64,000 nt of DNA. Origin: Chromohalobacter israelensis. Lineage in GTDB: Bacteria; Pseudomonadota; Gammaproteobacteria; Pseudomonadales; Halomonadaceae. The position numbers and the translations under genes are program-made. This document shows positions 26,308-36,038 of the stretch, in pieces (position 1 is the first letter of the stretch; every line of letters begins with the position of its first letter). Location: contig JQNW01000001.1 of assembly GCA_000761475.1 (NCBI GenBank), positions 434,001-498,000 of the forward strand. The letters run 5' to 3'. The notes beneath the pieces are model-generated. The model did not search any database. It was not told the DNA's origin and worked only from the letters and a program-made list of their open reading frames with translations.

Positions 26308-29300
26308 TCATGGGCTCCTTCACGTGAATGCCGAACAGGCTGGCCTCGCCGGGCGCACGGCCGAGTGCTTCGGGCGCAGTGACCTGGCCGTCGCGCACCA
26401 TGACGTGCCCGCCCTGCCCCTGGACACCACCGATCACGCTCCCCACCAGATAGGTGGGGAAGATCGCCGGGTCGTTTTCGTAGTTGGGGTTGTGAATCAG
26501 GCCGATCATCTGGAAGCGCCCGCGGGTGTTGCGCAGCGACTCCAGGGAGTCCTGGATGAGCCGGCGATGGGAGAGCTTCGAGAACAGGCCATCGAGCAGG
26601 ATCACGCTCTCGCGGCTGGCCCGCGCACGGCGCTTGTGATGGCCGGGCAGCTCGCGCAACTCGCGCTCGATGGCAAACTCGGAGAGCTTGACCAGCCACA
26701 TCAGCGACACTGCCTCGCGCTGCCCTTCCGACATGTCCTCGTTGAGCGAGAACAGTCGCCCGTGCGGACGAATGGCGTCGTGCTTGAGGCGAATCGACAC
26801 CTCATGGAACAGGCCACGATAGATGCGCCGACGAATCTGACGCACCAGGTCGTCGTCACGGCGTCGGCTATCGCCTTCGCTCATGCCGCCATCGCGCTCG
26901 GCGCGGCGCTTGAGCGCGGCCTGATGCTCGTCGATGTCGGCCAGCAGCGTGGTGATCAGTTCACGCAGCGACTCGCCGTCGATCAGCGCGGCCTTGACCT
27001 CGAAGTAGGCGCCGCCCTCGCCATGGCTACGCGCCACGCGCTTGAGAATGTCCAGGTTGCCGGCGGCATCCGAGATGATCGAGCTCAGCCGCTCGACCAG
27101 CGTGCCTTCGATCTGCTCGCGCGAGGCATGCAGACGCGCCACGCGCTGGCGGTGCTCCTCGAGCTGCGTATCGAGCTGACCATGCAGCCCGGCCAGGTCG
27201 TCGAGGGCGTCGGCCGTCACGCCTTTCAGGGCCGCCAGACGAGCACGTTCGGTCTCGCTGAAGGCGCGACTTTCGGCGGCGGCTTCCAGCGCCTGGGCGA
27301 GGCGCCGCTCGAGACCGCGCACCGTCTTGTCCTGACGTTCGCGATTGCGGGCGCGCTCGCCCAGGTTGAGCTCCGCCAGGGCGTCGAGCAGGGTTTGCTG
27401 ACAGGCCTCCAGGTCGGGAAGCGACAACGTCGCCGACATGCCCGCCTGGGCATGCCATGTCGCCAACGCGGCCTCGCGCGTCTCGTGCCGTGGGTCGTCG
27501 AGCGGCCAGTGACTCGCGGCGGCGAGATCGTCCAGAGCCGCCAGCCGCCGCGCCCATCCCTCGGGTAGTTCGCGCATCACGCCCAGCCAGGCGATGGCCA
27601 GCTGGTCGACCCACTCCATGGCCCGGCGCTGCTCGGCCAGCCGCGCTTCCACCTCATCACGTTCGCGGCGCTGCGCCTTGAGTCCCTCGCGGGCCTCGAG
27701 ATACGCCCGCTTGGCCGCGGCGATGTCGCGCTCGAGCTTCTGGCTGCCGCCGCTGGCGTCGCGCACGTCGAGATAGGCACGCAGGCGCGAGAAATCGAAG
27801 CGCGCACGTCGGCTCGCCGTTTCCAGCGCGGCCTCGAGTTCTTCCTGCACCGCCTCGGCGGTGGCCATGAAGGCATCGCCGCCATCGGCCTCGAACTCGG
27901 CCAGGGCGCGCAATCGATCGCGTTCGCCATCGTCGAAGAGGCTGCGCCGCTCGGCATCGATCTCGTGCAGCCGGCGCGACACGGCCTCGTGATCGCGCTC
28001 TGCCTCGGCAAGCTGCTCGCGGATCTCGCCGAGTTGCGTCTCCAGCGTCTCCAGCCGCGCCTTCAAGGCTTCGAGACGCTCGATGCCACCGGCATCGGCG
28101 AAGCGCTCCGCGGCCAGCCAGGTCGCCCCGTGGGTCTCCAGCTCTTCCGCTGCTTGCTGCATCGCCGGACGGCAATCCGCGAGGTCGCGCTCGGCCTCCT
28201 CGAGTGCCGCCTCGGCCTGGGCCACGGCGGCCTGGCCGCCTGCCTGCAGATATCGCTGATAATCGTCGATGCAATTCAGTGCCGCCTCGGTCAAGCGCGG
28301 CGTCAGCTCCGCCTGACGGGCGTCGAGCTGCTGCTGGCGCTCGTCGAGCGTGGCCAGGGCCGTCTCGGCGTCCGCCTGTTGCGCCTCGCGGGCCTTGAGC
28401 GCCAGCGCGAAGACATCGCCATGCGGGTCGAGACGTTCGCATTCCGCCGCCAGGGCGGCCCGACGCTCGCGGTCGGCACTCAGGCGGCGCTCGGTATCGC
28501 GACGCAACTCCTCGAGATAGCGTGGGTCGAGCGCGGCCTTGACGGCCAGGGTTTCGCTGCCCTGCACCGCCCCCAGCGGTGGCTGATCGGCCTCGAGCAG
28601 AGCCGTCAGGCGTGCGCTCTCGAACACCGGCAACGCCAGCCCGGCGTCGATCAAGCAGCGCGCGGCGCGCTCCGCTTCGTCGTCTCCCGCCACCACCGGC
28701 GAAAACAGCAGGCCGGCGGCCTGGCTCAGCCAGCCGCGACGCCGTTCGCGTTCGACCTCGGCGTCGTTGAGCACCGCATGCAGGGGCTGCCAGGCGATCT
28801 CCGCGGCATCCAGGCACTGCTGGGCCTCGGCTTCCACCGCCCGCCGCTCGAGCGGATCGCCCGCCAGGCTGTCGAGATAACGCCGGCGCTCCTCGATGGC
28901 GTCATCCAGGGCATCGGCCTCGCTGAGCAGGCGCGGGTAGCGCCGCTGGGCATCACGCAGCCAGCGCTCGGGATCGGCCTCGAAACGCGAAGCGAAGTCA
29001 CGCTGCGCCTGAGTCAACTCACGCAGACGCTGCTGCTCCTGCTCCAGGCGATGTCCTTCGTCATCCAGTGCGCGAGCACGCTCATACAGGGTTTGCCGCA
29101 GATGCACCGGCTCATCGTCGCCATGATAGTCGGCGTAACGCTGCGCTGCGTCATGCAGGGGGGCCAGGCGCGCCTGCTCTCGGCGGGCATCCTCGGCGCG
29201 TTGCTCGGCACCGTGACAGCGCGTTTCGAGTTCGGCCAGCGCCGTCTTGCGGCGCGTCCAGAAGCCGGTGACGTCCTCCTCGGGCCAGCCGTCGACGAAG

Positions 29301-31192
29301 GCACGCCACGGTGCTTGCCCCTGCTCGAGCAAGCCCTGCTCGCCGGCCAGGCGTTGCTGTTCGTCGCGCAGCGCCTCGGCCTGATGGCGCAGCGTCTCGC
29401 AACGCGACGCCAACGGCTCACGCTGGGCCTCGGCCTCGGCATGCGCCTCTTCGAGCACCTCATCGCGCGCCTGCTTTTCGGCCAGGCGCTCGCCGGGCGA
29501 CACTCCCGGGGCCTGTTGCTGGAACTCGGCATGCCAGGCGGCGACCTGCTTGAGCTCGCCGATGCGTCCCAGGTGGGCGTTCAAGGCTTGGCGTGCCGAC
29601 TCGGCCTCGGCCTTCGCCGCCTCGGCGGTGGCTTCGGGTGCCTCCAGTTCGGCTTCGTCGAAGAGCCCCTCGCTCAGCGCCTGGGTATAGAAGCTCTGGT
29701 TGTCGACGAACTCGCGTTGCTGACCTTCCAGGCGTTCGCGTTGCTGCTCGAGCGTCTCGAGATGCCGCTCGGCGGCCTGAATGTCGGCGCCCAGCTCGTC
29801 GCGGTAGGTCTGGTCGGCGATCACCTCCTCGCGGAAGCGGTTGCCGTCGCGCGCTTCGAAGACATCGGCGCCGGCATCCAGCGCCGCCAGGGCACGATGG
29901 CGCGCGGCATCGTCGTCGAAGTTCAGGGTCTCGGCCAGCCATTCACGCGCCGCGGTGAAGTCGACGTGACCGATTTCGCGACCGGCCGGCCAGGCGGCCT
30001 CGGGCAGATGCACCAGCCGCCGGTGGGCGTCGACCCGCGCGCCGCGCTCGGACAGCGCCTGACGAATGCTGCGCTCGCTGCCTCCCGAGAGACGCGCCAG
30101 CAGCCATAGCGAGACTCGCGGCCGTCGTGTATCACCACTGGCCCAGGCGAAACCACAGGGTATCGCGGCATCCAGCGTTTCGTCCTCGGCCTCGACGGGT
30201 GTCGCGGGAATCCCCGGCAAACCCAGCAGCGCCTGTCCGCCAAGCAGACACTCGAGCCCCTGGAAGCCGGCATCGAGGCGCTCGAGCTCGTCGCGTGCCG
30301 CCAGCAGGGCTGCGCCGTCGTCGCTCAGCGTCGCCAGCCGCGCGACCTTGTCCTCGGCACGCCGCTGATCGTGCTCCGCCTCCTCTAGACGGTGACGCAA
30401 CTCGGTGATGTTGGTACCGGAGTTGAGGATCACCTCCTCGATCAGTTCCTCGCTTTCGTCGGTCTCGCCCCGCGTCGCGCCGGAGAGGATCTCCGGGGCC
30501 AGCACCTCGAAGAAGAAGGCCTGGTCCGCCTTCTCGCCGCCGCGCGGCTTGATGGCATTGAAGATCTGACTCTTGTCGGCACCGCCCTCCTTCTGGAAGG
30601 CCGCCAGCTGCGCCAGTTCCCGGCGCGAGACATGCGCGCCGACCGCGTCGAGCCATTCTTCGCGGTTGTGGGTCAGGCGCACGCCACGATTCGCCATGTC
30701 GGCCTTGACGTCGCTGTTGGCACTCAACGCCAGCTTGCCGTCGACGGTGTAATGATGAACGGGAATGTCTTCCAGGCGCCCGGCATAGTGATAAAAAGCG
30801 AGGCCGCTGCCGTCGCTGTAGCCGTAGAAGCCGAACACGAAAGTCTCGCCGGCGACTTCCTCGCCGGCGGCGGCGAGCATGTCGTCCTGGCGCTCGCTGC
30901 CGCTGCGGGTGCGGAATTCGACGCGCAAATGGGTCCAGCTACGCCCCTGGCCGGCCACCGTGGACGGCGAGCACTTGCGGCGCGTGCGCGAGATCAGGCT
31001 TCTGTCGCGGGACAGCAGACCGATCAGGGCTTCGGCCAGGGTGGTCTTGCCGAACCCGTTCTCCATGCTGATGGCGCTGGACTGACCGCGCAGATCGAGC
31101 AGCAGGTGACGCATCTTGGCGTCCCATGGCGAGGCGATATCGCCATGCTTGTTGAGCAGGTTGGCGACTTCGATGCGATTGATCACGCTCAT
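26288..31192 (-). CDS. jetC: JetC/MksB-like large SMC ATPase
   Basis: SMC-like motor of 1634 residues, start ATG 31192 (MSVINRIEVANLLNKHGDIA) overlapping the jetB stop as ATGA. The N-terminal head has Walker A ENGFGKTT (Lys49). A coiled coil starts near 262, interrupted by a globular segment at about 325-465 (SLWLLARLSGGSERSIRQAL, winged-helix-like), then long Glu/Arg/Gln-rich coils. A hinge-like domain lies at about 820-905 (GLLFSPVVAGDDEAER), the exact middle. The C-terminal head has the signature MSEGQREAVSLMW near 1487 and Walker B SVILLDGLFSKLS near 1529-1541. The residue after the Walker B Asp is Gly1535, not the usual catalytic Glu. Common JetC proteins are about 1100 residues, so this is a long, divergent member. 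The upstream open extension to 31603 lies inside jetB and is not used. Confidence 0.85.
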   Translation of the reverse strand: MSVINRIEVANLLNKHGDIASPWDAKMRHLLLDLRGQSSAISMENGFGKTTLAEALIGLLSRDRSLISRTRRKCSPSTVAGQGRSWTHLRVEFRTRSGSERQDDMLAAAGEEVAGETFVFGFYGYSDGSGLAFYHYAGRLEDIPVHHYTVDGKLALSANSDVKADMANRGVRLTHNREEWLDAVGAHVSRRELAQLAAFQKEGGADKSQIFNAIKPRGGEKADQAFFFEVLAPEILSGATRGETDESEELIEEVILNSGTNITELRHRLEEAEHDQRRAEDKVARLATLSDDGAALLAARDELERLDAGFQGLECLLGGQALLGLPGIPATPVEAEDETLDAAIPCGFAWASGDTRRPRVSLWLLARLSGGSERSIRQALSERGARVDAHRRLVHLPEAAWPAGREIGHVDFTAAREWLAETLNFDDDAARHRALAALDAGADVFEARDGNRFREEVIADQTYRDELGADIQAAERHLETLEQQRERLEGQQREFVDNQSFYTQALSEGLFDEAELEAPEATAEAAKAEAESARQALNAHLGRIGELKQVAAWHAEFQQQAPGVSPGERLAEKQARDEVLEEAHAEAEAQREPLASRCETLRHQAEALRDEQQRLAGEQGLLEQGQAPWRAFVDGWPEEDVTGFWTRRKTALAELETRCHGAEQRAEDARREQARLAPLHDAAQRYADYHGDDEPVHLRQTLYERARALDDEGHRLEQEQQRLRELTQAQRDFASRFEADPERWLRDAQRRYPRLLSEADALDDAIEERRRYLDSLAGDPLERRAVEAEAQQCLDAAEIAWQPLHAVLNDAEVERERRRGWLSQAAGLLFSPVVAGDDEAERAARCLIDAGLALPVFESARLTALLEADQPPLGAVQGSETLAVKAALDPRYLEELRRDTERRLSADRERRAALAAECERLDPHGDVFALALKAREAQQADAETALATLDERQQQLDARQAELTPRLTEAALNCIDDYQRYLQAGGQAAVAQAEAALEEAERDLADCRPAMQQAAEELETHGATWLAAERFADAGGIERLEALKARLETLETQLGEIREQLAEAERDHEAVSRRLHEIDAERRSLFDDGERDRLRALAEFEADGGDAFMATAEAVQEELEAALETASRRARFDFSRLRAYLDVRDASGGSQKLERDIAAAKRAYLEAREGLKAQRRERDEVEARLAEQRRAMEWVDQLAIAWLGVMRELPEGWARRLAALDDLAAASHWPLDDPRHETREAALATWHAQAGMSATLSLPDLEACQQTLLDALAELNLGERARNRERQDKTVRGLERRLAQALEAAAESRAFSETERARLAALKGVTADALDDLAGLHGQLDTQLEEHRQRVARLHASREQIEGTLVERLSSIISDAAGNLDILKRVARSHGEGGAYFEVKAALIDGESLRELITTLLADIDEHQAALKRRAERDGGMSEGDSRRRDDDLVRQIRRRIYRGLFHEVSIRLKHDAIRPHGRLFSLNEDMSEGQREAVSLMWLVKLSEFAIERELRELPGHHKRRARASRESVILLDGLFSKLSHRRLIQDSLESLRNTRGRFQMIGLIHNPNYENDPAIFPTYLVGSVIGGVQGQGGHVMVRDGQVTAPEALGRAPGEASLFGIHVKEPMNAFEND

Positions 31193-31965
31193 GCCGTTTC
31201 CTCCGCGAGGCGTCCCTCGGCCAGCGCCTGGAGATGGCCCAATTGATGAATGCCGATTTGCTCGCACTCCAGGGCGCCAAGCAGGGTCTGCTGCCAGATA
31301 TCGCCCGGCGAGGCGTCCTCGCCCAAGGCGCCGGACGCCTCGAGCAGGCCGGCGCGTACCTGCAGGTCGATGAAGGCCCGCACGCGGCGGTTGAGATCCT
31401 CGCCGCGCTCCTCGAGCAGCGCGCGGCTGGTTTCCGGTGCCGCCTCGCCCAGCGCGCGCAACGCTTCGAGTTGATCGCGCAGCAAGTCGAGCAGCTCGTG
31501 ACTGGCGAAGGTCGCCTCCTGGTAACGGCTGACGTCGGAAAGCGCGCGGTTGTACCGGGTGTACAGCAGGGTATTCATGAGCAGCCACAGTTGCAGATAC
31601 CACTGCGCCAGCTCGCTGCGGCTTTCCTGACGCAACTTGAGGGCCTCGAACACCGGCTGACGGGTATACAACGGGGGCTGTTCGAGCTCCGGATCCGGCA
31701 ACAGCGCGTAATACCGCGACCCCGGCGCGATGCCCGGAAAGTCGCCCGCCTCGAACGTCTTGAGCCTCAGCCCCTGGCCGGCCAGAAAGTCACGCAGCGC
31801 CTCGCGCTCGAGATCGCTGGCATCGTCGATCAGCGCGCAGACATCGCGCTCGGAGAGCTGGCCCTCGCGCGCGGCGCGGCGCTTGCGGCCACCGCCCGGG
31901 ACGCGTTCGGCGCTGCGGTAGCGCAGCAGGTAGGCGACGACCTCGCCCATTTCACTCATGTTCAT
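31189..31965 (-). CDS. jetB: JetB/MksE-like subunit
   Basis: 258-residue acidic, helical protein without a recognisable enzyme motif, in the position and size range of MukE/MksE/JetB, which bridges the kleisin to the SMC head. It starts MNMSEMGEVVAYLLRYRSAE; ATG 31965 overlaps the jetA stop as ATGA (a second ATG at 31959 is possible). The internal segment RQPVFEALKLRQESRSELAQWYLQLWLLMNTLLY is split by aromatic residues, and the C-terminal half is predicted helical. Assignment rests mainly on gene order A-B-C-D and size; sequence similarity is weak to my eye. Confidence 0.72.
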   Translation of the reverse strand: MNMSEMGEVVAYLLRYRSAERVPGGGRKRRAAREGQLSERDVCALIDDASDLEREALRDFLAGQGLRLKTFEAGDFPGIAPGSRYYALLPDPELEQPPLYTRQPVFEALKLRQESRSELAQWYLQLWLLMNTLLYTRYNRALSDVSRYQEATFASHELLDLLRDQLEALRALGEAAPETSRALLEERGEDLNRRVRAFIDLQVRAGLLEASGALGEDASPGDIWQQTLLGALECEQIGIHQLGHLQALAEGRLAEETA

Positions 31966-33431
31966 CGTGATGCATCCTCGTTGACCGGGGACGTGCCCGC
32001 CGCCGGCGTGGCGACGCGCAAGGAAGGCGTGACGGCGGCCTGGACCACGCGGCCGTCGTCCAGTGTGACGTCGAAACCGCGGGCCTCGATCCCCACCCGC
32101 AGGTGGCTGTCGAGCAGCTCGGTGTCGACGAAGGTATTGAGCAACTGCGCCAGGCAGTCGTCTCCCTCGAACCGGTGCCAGCCCTCGGCCAGGGCCTCGG
32201 GCAGCGAGAGCGGCGCCTTTTGGATCCGGGCCCGTAGCGCCGGCCCGCGCGCCTCCAGAAAGCGTGCCAGCAGAGGGTCCTCGGGGGCCGCGTCCTGGGC
32301 TTCATCGAAGACCAGCGCGGCATGGCTGGTCTCGGCGCGCCGGGTCTCGAGCAATGGGGTCAGCGGTGCCAGGCGCGGCATGGCGACGTCGACGTGAAAC
32401 GGCATCAGGCGTGTCACCAGTGCCTCGCTCATGCGTGGCGCGGGGGGCGCGGCCAGCAGACCGCGCGCCACATCGGCGAAGTCGACCACGCCCATCGACT
32501 GAATGCGCCCCTCGGCGATATCGGCCAGCAACTCCGATAGCCGTCGCGAGAGGTTCTCGATCGCCGTGAGCACGCGGCCGATGGCACTCGACAGCATGCG
32601 CAGATCCCATTCCTCGCCGTGACGTGCCGCCTCGCGCTCGCGCCAGTCGGCGAAGCGCTCCATCAAGCGTGGCGTGGAAAGCTGCGCGCGTGCGTCGAGC
32701 AGCGTCTCCTGAATGCTCGACAAGGCATTGTGATAGTGGCGCTCGTTGTCGAGCAACGCCGCCAGCTTGCCCTCGCGGGTGGGGTTTTCGCGCACCCGGC
32801 GCAGTTCCTGGGTCAAGGCGCGGATCGCCAGCAGGATCTGGTTGGTGATGTCGGGAATGCGGGCGAAATCGCCCCGCGCCAGGGCGGCCAGCACCTTGGC
32901 GGCGTCGTATTCGGAATACAGGAGGTCCTCGACCTGACTGGCCAGCGTCACCGCCTGGCGGCCACTGGCGGTCAGGCGTACCTGGCCGGTCTGGCTCTGC
33001 TTCTCGATCAGGGCGGTCCGCTTGGTGCTGCGCATCGCGCGGCGCGCCTCGGCCGCCTCCCCGGCATCCGGTTCCGGCGGCGCGGATGCATCGCGCACCT
33101 CCGGTGTCGGGGGCGCATCGCGAAAGTGCACTTCACTGGGCGTGGCGAGCAGGTTGACGACGAAGCCGAGGTCATCATGCGCCAGTTCGGGATAGAACTC
33201 GCGCAGGTGCGCCAGGCAGCGCGTCTGCGACACGAAGGCGCTGTTGGTCGCGAAGTCCACATCGAGCAGATAGTCCAGCAGCAAGCAGCCGAGGTCCAGC
33301 CAGTAGCCGTCGCGCAGGCCACGCCGGCTTTCCTGGCTGACGTGCACGAACGGCGAGCCGGGCTCATGGCCACTGTCATGTAGGTCGAGCAGCCGCGTGG
33401 TGGCGACGAGAAGCTTGCTCCAGGCGGTCAT
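31962..33431 (-). CDS. jetA: JetA/MksF-like kleisin subunit
   Basis: First gene of the four-gene SMC operon. 489 residues, matching MksF/JetA kleisins (about 490). The N-terminal 110 residues (TAWSKLLVATTRLLDLHDSG, DGYWLDLGCLLLDYLLDVDF) look like a winged-helix dimerisation region. A charged Pro/Glu/Ala linker follows at about 115-135. Residues 145-330 are long amphipathic helices (RLTASGRQAVTLASQVEDLL; HYHNALSSIQETLLDARAQL), and the C-terminus is a small beta-rich domain. ATG 33431 has only a weak ribosome site (GGAAA). A CATAAT -10-like element lies at 33463-33458 upstream. It is transcribed away from recQ. Confidence 0.78.
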   Translation of the reverse strand: MTAWSKLLVATTRLLDLHDSGHEPGSPFVHVSQESRRGLRDGYWLDLGCLLLDYLLDVDFATNSAFVSQTRCLAHLREFYPELAHDDLGFVVNLLATPSEVHFRDAPPTPEVRDASAPPEPDAGEAAEARRAMRSTKRTALIEKQSQTGQVRLTASGRQAVTLASQVEDLLYSEYDAAKVLAALARGDFARIPDITNQILLAIRALTQELRRVRENPTREGKLAALLDNERHYHNALSSIQETLLDARAQLSTPRLMERFADWREREAARHGEEWDLRMLSSAIGRVLTAIENLSRRLSELLADIAEGRIQSMGVVDFADVARGLLAAPPAPRMSEALVTRLMPFHVDVAMPRLAPLTPLLETRRAETSHAALVFDEAQDAAPEDPLLARFLEARGPALRARIQKAPLSLPEALAEGWHRFEGDDCLAQLLNTFVDTELLDSHLRVGIEARGFDVTLDDGRVVQAAVTPSLRVATPAAGTSPVNEDASR

Positions 33432-33495
33432 GGGTCGTTTCCGTGGGCAAAAGACGCATTATGCCAACAGCGAGCGCCATGGGTCATGTCCGTGG
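33429..33495. repeat. Imperfect 18-bp direct repeat in the jetA-recQ intergenic region
   Basis: CATGGGTCGTTTCCGTGG (33429-33446, covering the jetA start codon) recurs as CATGGGTCATGTCCGTGG (33478-33495), 16 of 18 identical, 49 bp apart. The rest of the 164-bp divergent region has a -10-like CATAAT for jetA (minus, 33458-33463) and TAAGAT (33561) ahead of recQ. Possible operator pair or a small duplication. Confidence 0.55.
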
Positions 33496-33595
33496 CGGCA
33501 TGTCGTGTCGATCACGCACGGCATCGGCGGTCCGTGCGCCATCCCGACGGCCACAGGGTGTAAGATGTCGCCTCAATCGTGGCAAGGAGCACCGC

Positions 33596-35590
33596 ATGGC
33601 CGACATCGACGACACCCTGCAACGCGTCTTCGGCTACGCCGACTTCCGCCCCGGCCAGCGCCAGGTGGTCGAGGCCGTGACCCAGGGGCGCTCGGCGGCG
33701 GCGATATTTCCCACCGGATCCGGCAAGTCGCTCTGCTATCAGCTGCCGGCGCTGCATCTGCCGCACCTGACCCTGGTGGTATCGCCGCTGCTGGCGCTGA
33801 TGCAGGATCAACTCGAGTTCCTGCGCCGCCACGGCATCGCCGCGGCGAGCCTCGACTCTCGCCAGAGCCGGGAGGAAGCCTCGGCGGTGATGGACGGCGT
33901 CAGGCGCGGCGACATCCGCATCCTGATGATTTCGGTGGAACGCCTCAAGAACGAGCGCTTCCGCGCCTTCCTGCAGCGGGTACCGGTGTCGCTGCTGGTG
34001 GTCGACGAGGCGCACTGCTTGTCCGAGTGGGGCCACAATTTTCGTCCCGACTATCTCAAGCTGCCCGCCTATCAGCGTGAGTTCGCCATTCCGCAGGCGC
34101 TGTTGCTCACCGCCACGGCCACGCCGCGCGTCATCGACGACATGCGCGACAGCTTCGCCATCGACGCCCGGGATGTCGCCGCCACGGGCTTCTATCGTCC
34201 CAATCTCGACCTGCAGGTGCAGCCCACCGCCACCGAGCGCCGTCCCCGCGCCCTGGTCGAGTGGCTGGGGCCGCGCCTGGCCGCCTCGCCGCCCCAGCCC
34301 AGCATCGTCTACGTCACCCTGCAGAAAACCGCCGAGCAGATGGCGGCGTATCTGGGCAAGGCGGGGCTCGAGGCCCGCGCCTATCACGCCGGCCTCGACG
34401 GCGAGACCCGCGATGCCCTGCAGCAAGCGTTCATGAACGGCGAGATCAATTGCATCGTCGCCACCATCGCCTTCGGTATGGGCATCGACAAGGCCGATAT
34501 CCGCAACGTCGTGCACTTCGATCTGCCCAAGTCGATCGAAAACTACAGCCAGGAGATCGGTCGCGCCGGACGCGACGGGCAACCCTCGAGCTGCCTGATG
34601 CTCGGCGGCCGCGACGCCCTGGGTGCGCTGGAAAACTTCGTCTACGGCGACACGCCCGAGCGCGACGGCATCGAGCGCGTCCTGCGGGACATCCATGACG
34701 CCGCGCCCCAGGGTCAGTGGGAGGTACGCCTGAACGCCCTCTCCCAGCACAGCAACATACGGCCGCTGCCGCTCAAGACACTGCTGGTGAGACTCGAGCT
34801 CGAGGGCGTCATCGCCCCGCGCTACGCCTATTTCGCCGAATATCGCTTCAAGTATCTGATCGAGCCGGAGGCACTGATCGAGCGTTTCAACGGCGAACGT
34901 CGCGATTTCGTCGCCGCCCTGATCGAGGCCTCGCCCAGAGCCAAGACATGGTGCGCGCTGGACCATGAGGCGCTCGATGCCCTGGGTGCCGAGCGCGGTC
35001 TCGATACCACACGGCGTCGCGTCATCAGCGCCCTGGAGTATTTCAACGATCAGGGCTTCATCCAGCTCGAAAGCAAGCAGATGACCGAGGTGTACGGAGT
35101 GCTGCAGGCCGAGTTCGATATCGCGGCGCTCGCGACGCATCTGACCGAGTATTTCCAGCGCAAGGAAGCCGCCGAGATCGAACGGCTGCAGGCCATGCTG
35201 ACCCTGTTCGAATCGACGACCTGCCTCAGCCGCCGCCTGGCCGATTATTTCGGCGACCACCAGGCGCCCGAGCATTGCGGTCATTGTTCGGTATGCCGTG
35301 GCCACGTCGCCCGGTTGCCCGCGGACACCGCACGCGCACCGCTCGATCCCCGGCAGCTCGCGGCATGGTGCGCGCCGCTTCAAGAACGCCTGGCCACGCT
35401 GGCCGACGCACCACCGCCCAGCACAGACCTGCTCACGCGCTATCTCGCGGGACTCACCACCCCGCTGCTGACGCGCCTCAAGGCACGCCAGCTCGAGGGG
35501 TTTGCGGCGCTGGAAGACCGCCCCTACCGCGACATCCACGAGGCCGTGCGAGTGTTGTCCACGGATAACGCCCAGGCCGCCGGACGCTAG
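33596..35590 (+). CDS. recQ: RecQ-family ATP-dependent DNA helicase
   Basis: 3'-5' superfamily 2 helicase for recombination and replication-fork repair. 664 residues, start ATG 33596 ([21 protein letters not shown]) with AAGGAGC upstream; the longer open frame to 33443 is not supported. Motifs: Q-motif FRPGQ, motif I FPTGSGKS, motif [21 protein letters not shown] (DEAH), motif III LTATAT, and the motif VI region [12 protein letters not shown]. The RecQ zinc site is at [13 protein letters not shown] and EHCGHCSVC near residue 555. The C-terminus is a winged-helix-like stretch rather than an obvious HRDC domain, so it may be a RecQ paralogue rather than the main RecQ. Divergent from the jet operon, so a shared regulatory region is possible. 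Confidence 0.93.
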
Positions 35591-35681
35591 GCTCTCCTCG
35601 GCTTCGACCTCTACACTAGGGGACAGGTACAAGGCATACGGCTTTCAACGATCTGACTTTCAACGACCAGGAGACAACGTC

Positions 35682-36038
35682 ATGAGCGAGCTTTCCGAGC
35701 TGAAATGCGAGGCCTGCAGCGCCGACGCTCCCACCGTCAGTGAAGCGGAAATGCATAGCCTGGGCGCCGATGTTCCCGAGTGGCGGATCGTGGAGCGCGA
35801 TGGCATTATGCAACTGGAGCGTGAATTCACGTTCCGCAATTTCGCGCAAGCCCTGGCGTTCACCAACCAGGTGGGCGATCTCGCCGAGGCACAAGGCCAT
35901 CACCCGGCGCTGATCACCGAATGGGGCAAGGTCACCGTCACCTGGTGGTCCCACAAGATCGGGGGCTTGCACAAGAACGATTTCATCATGGCCGCCAGAA
36001 CCGACGAGGTAGCGCAGTCCAATGTTCGAGCAGATTGA
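35682..36038 (+). CDS. phhB: Pterin-4a-carbinolamine dehydratase
   Basis: 118-residue enzyme that regenerates tetrahydrobiopterin-type cofactor for phenylalanine hydroxylase. The family signature is clear: [20 protein letters not shown], followed by [13 protein letters not shown]. Start ATG 35682 is preceded by CAGGAG. The 3' end overlaps the aminotransferase start by 17 bp, giving a phhBC-like pair. The phenylalanine hydroxylase gene phhA, which precedes phhB in pseudomonads, is not here; recQ occupies that side. A short direct repeat (TTTCAACGA at 35643 and 35658) lies in the leader. Confidence 0.94.

Noticed and set aside
27965-30109. 714-codon plus-strand open frame opposite jetC
   Set aside because: Antisense shadow of the coiled-coil region; low-complexity Gln/Leu/Arg translation without motif or ribosome site.
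31193-31603. N-terminal extension of jetC to 31603
   Set aside because: It overlaps the jetB coding region in another frame, and the protein starts cleanly at 31192 with the SMC head motif and ATGA overlap.
33512-35632. 706-codon minus-strand frame opposite recQ
   Set aside because: Shadow of recQ; no recognisable domain.
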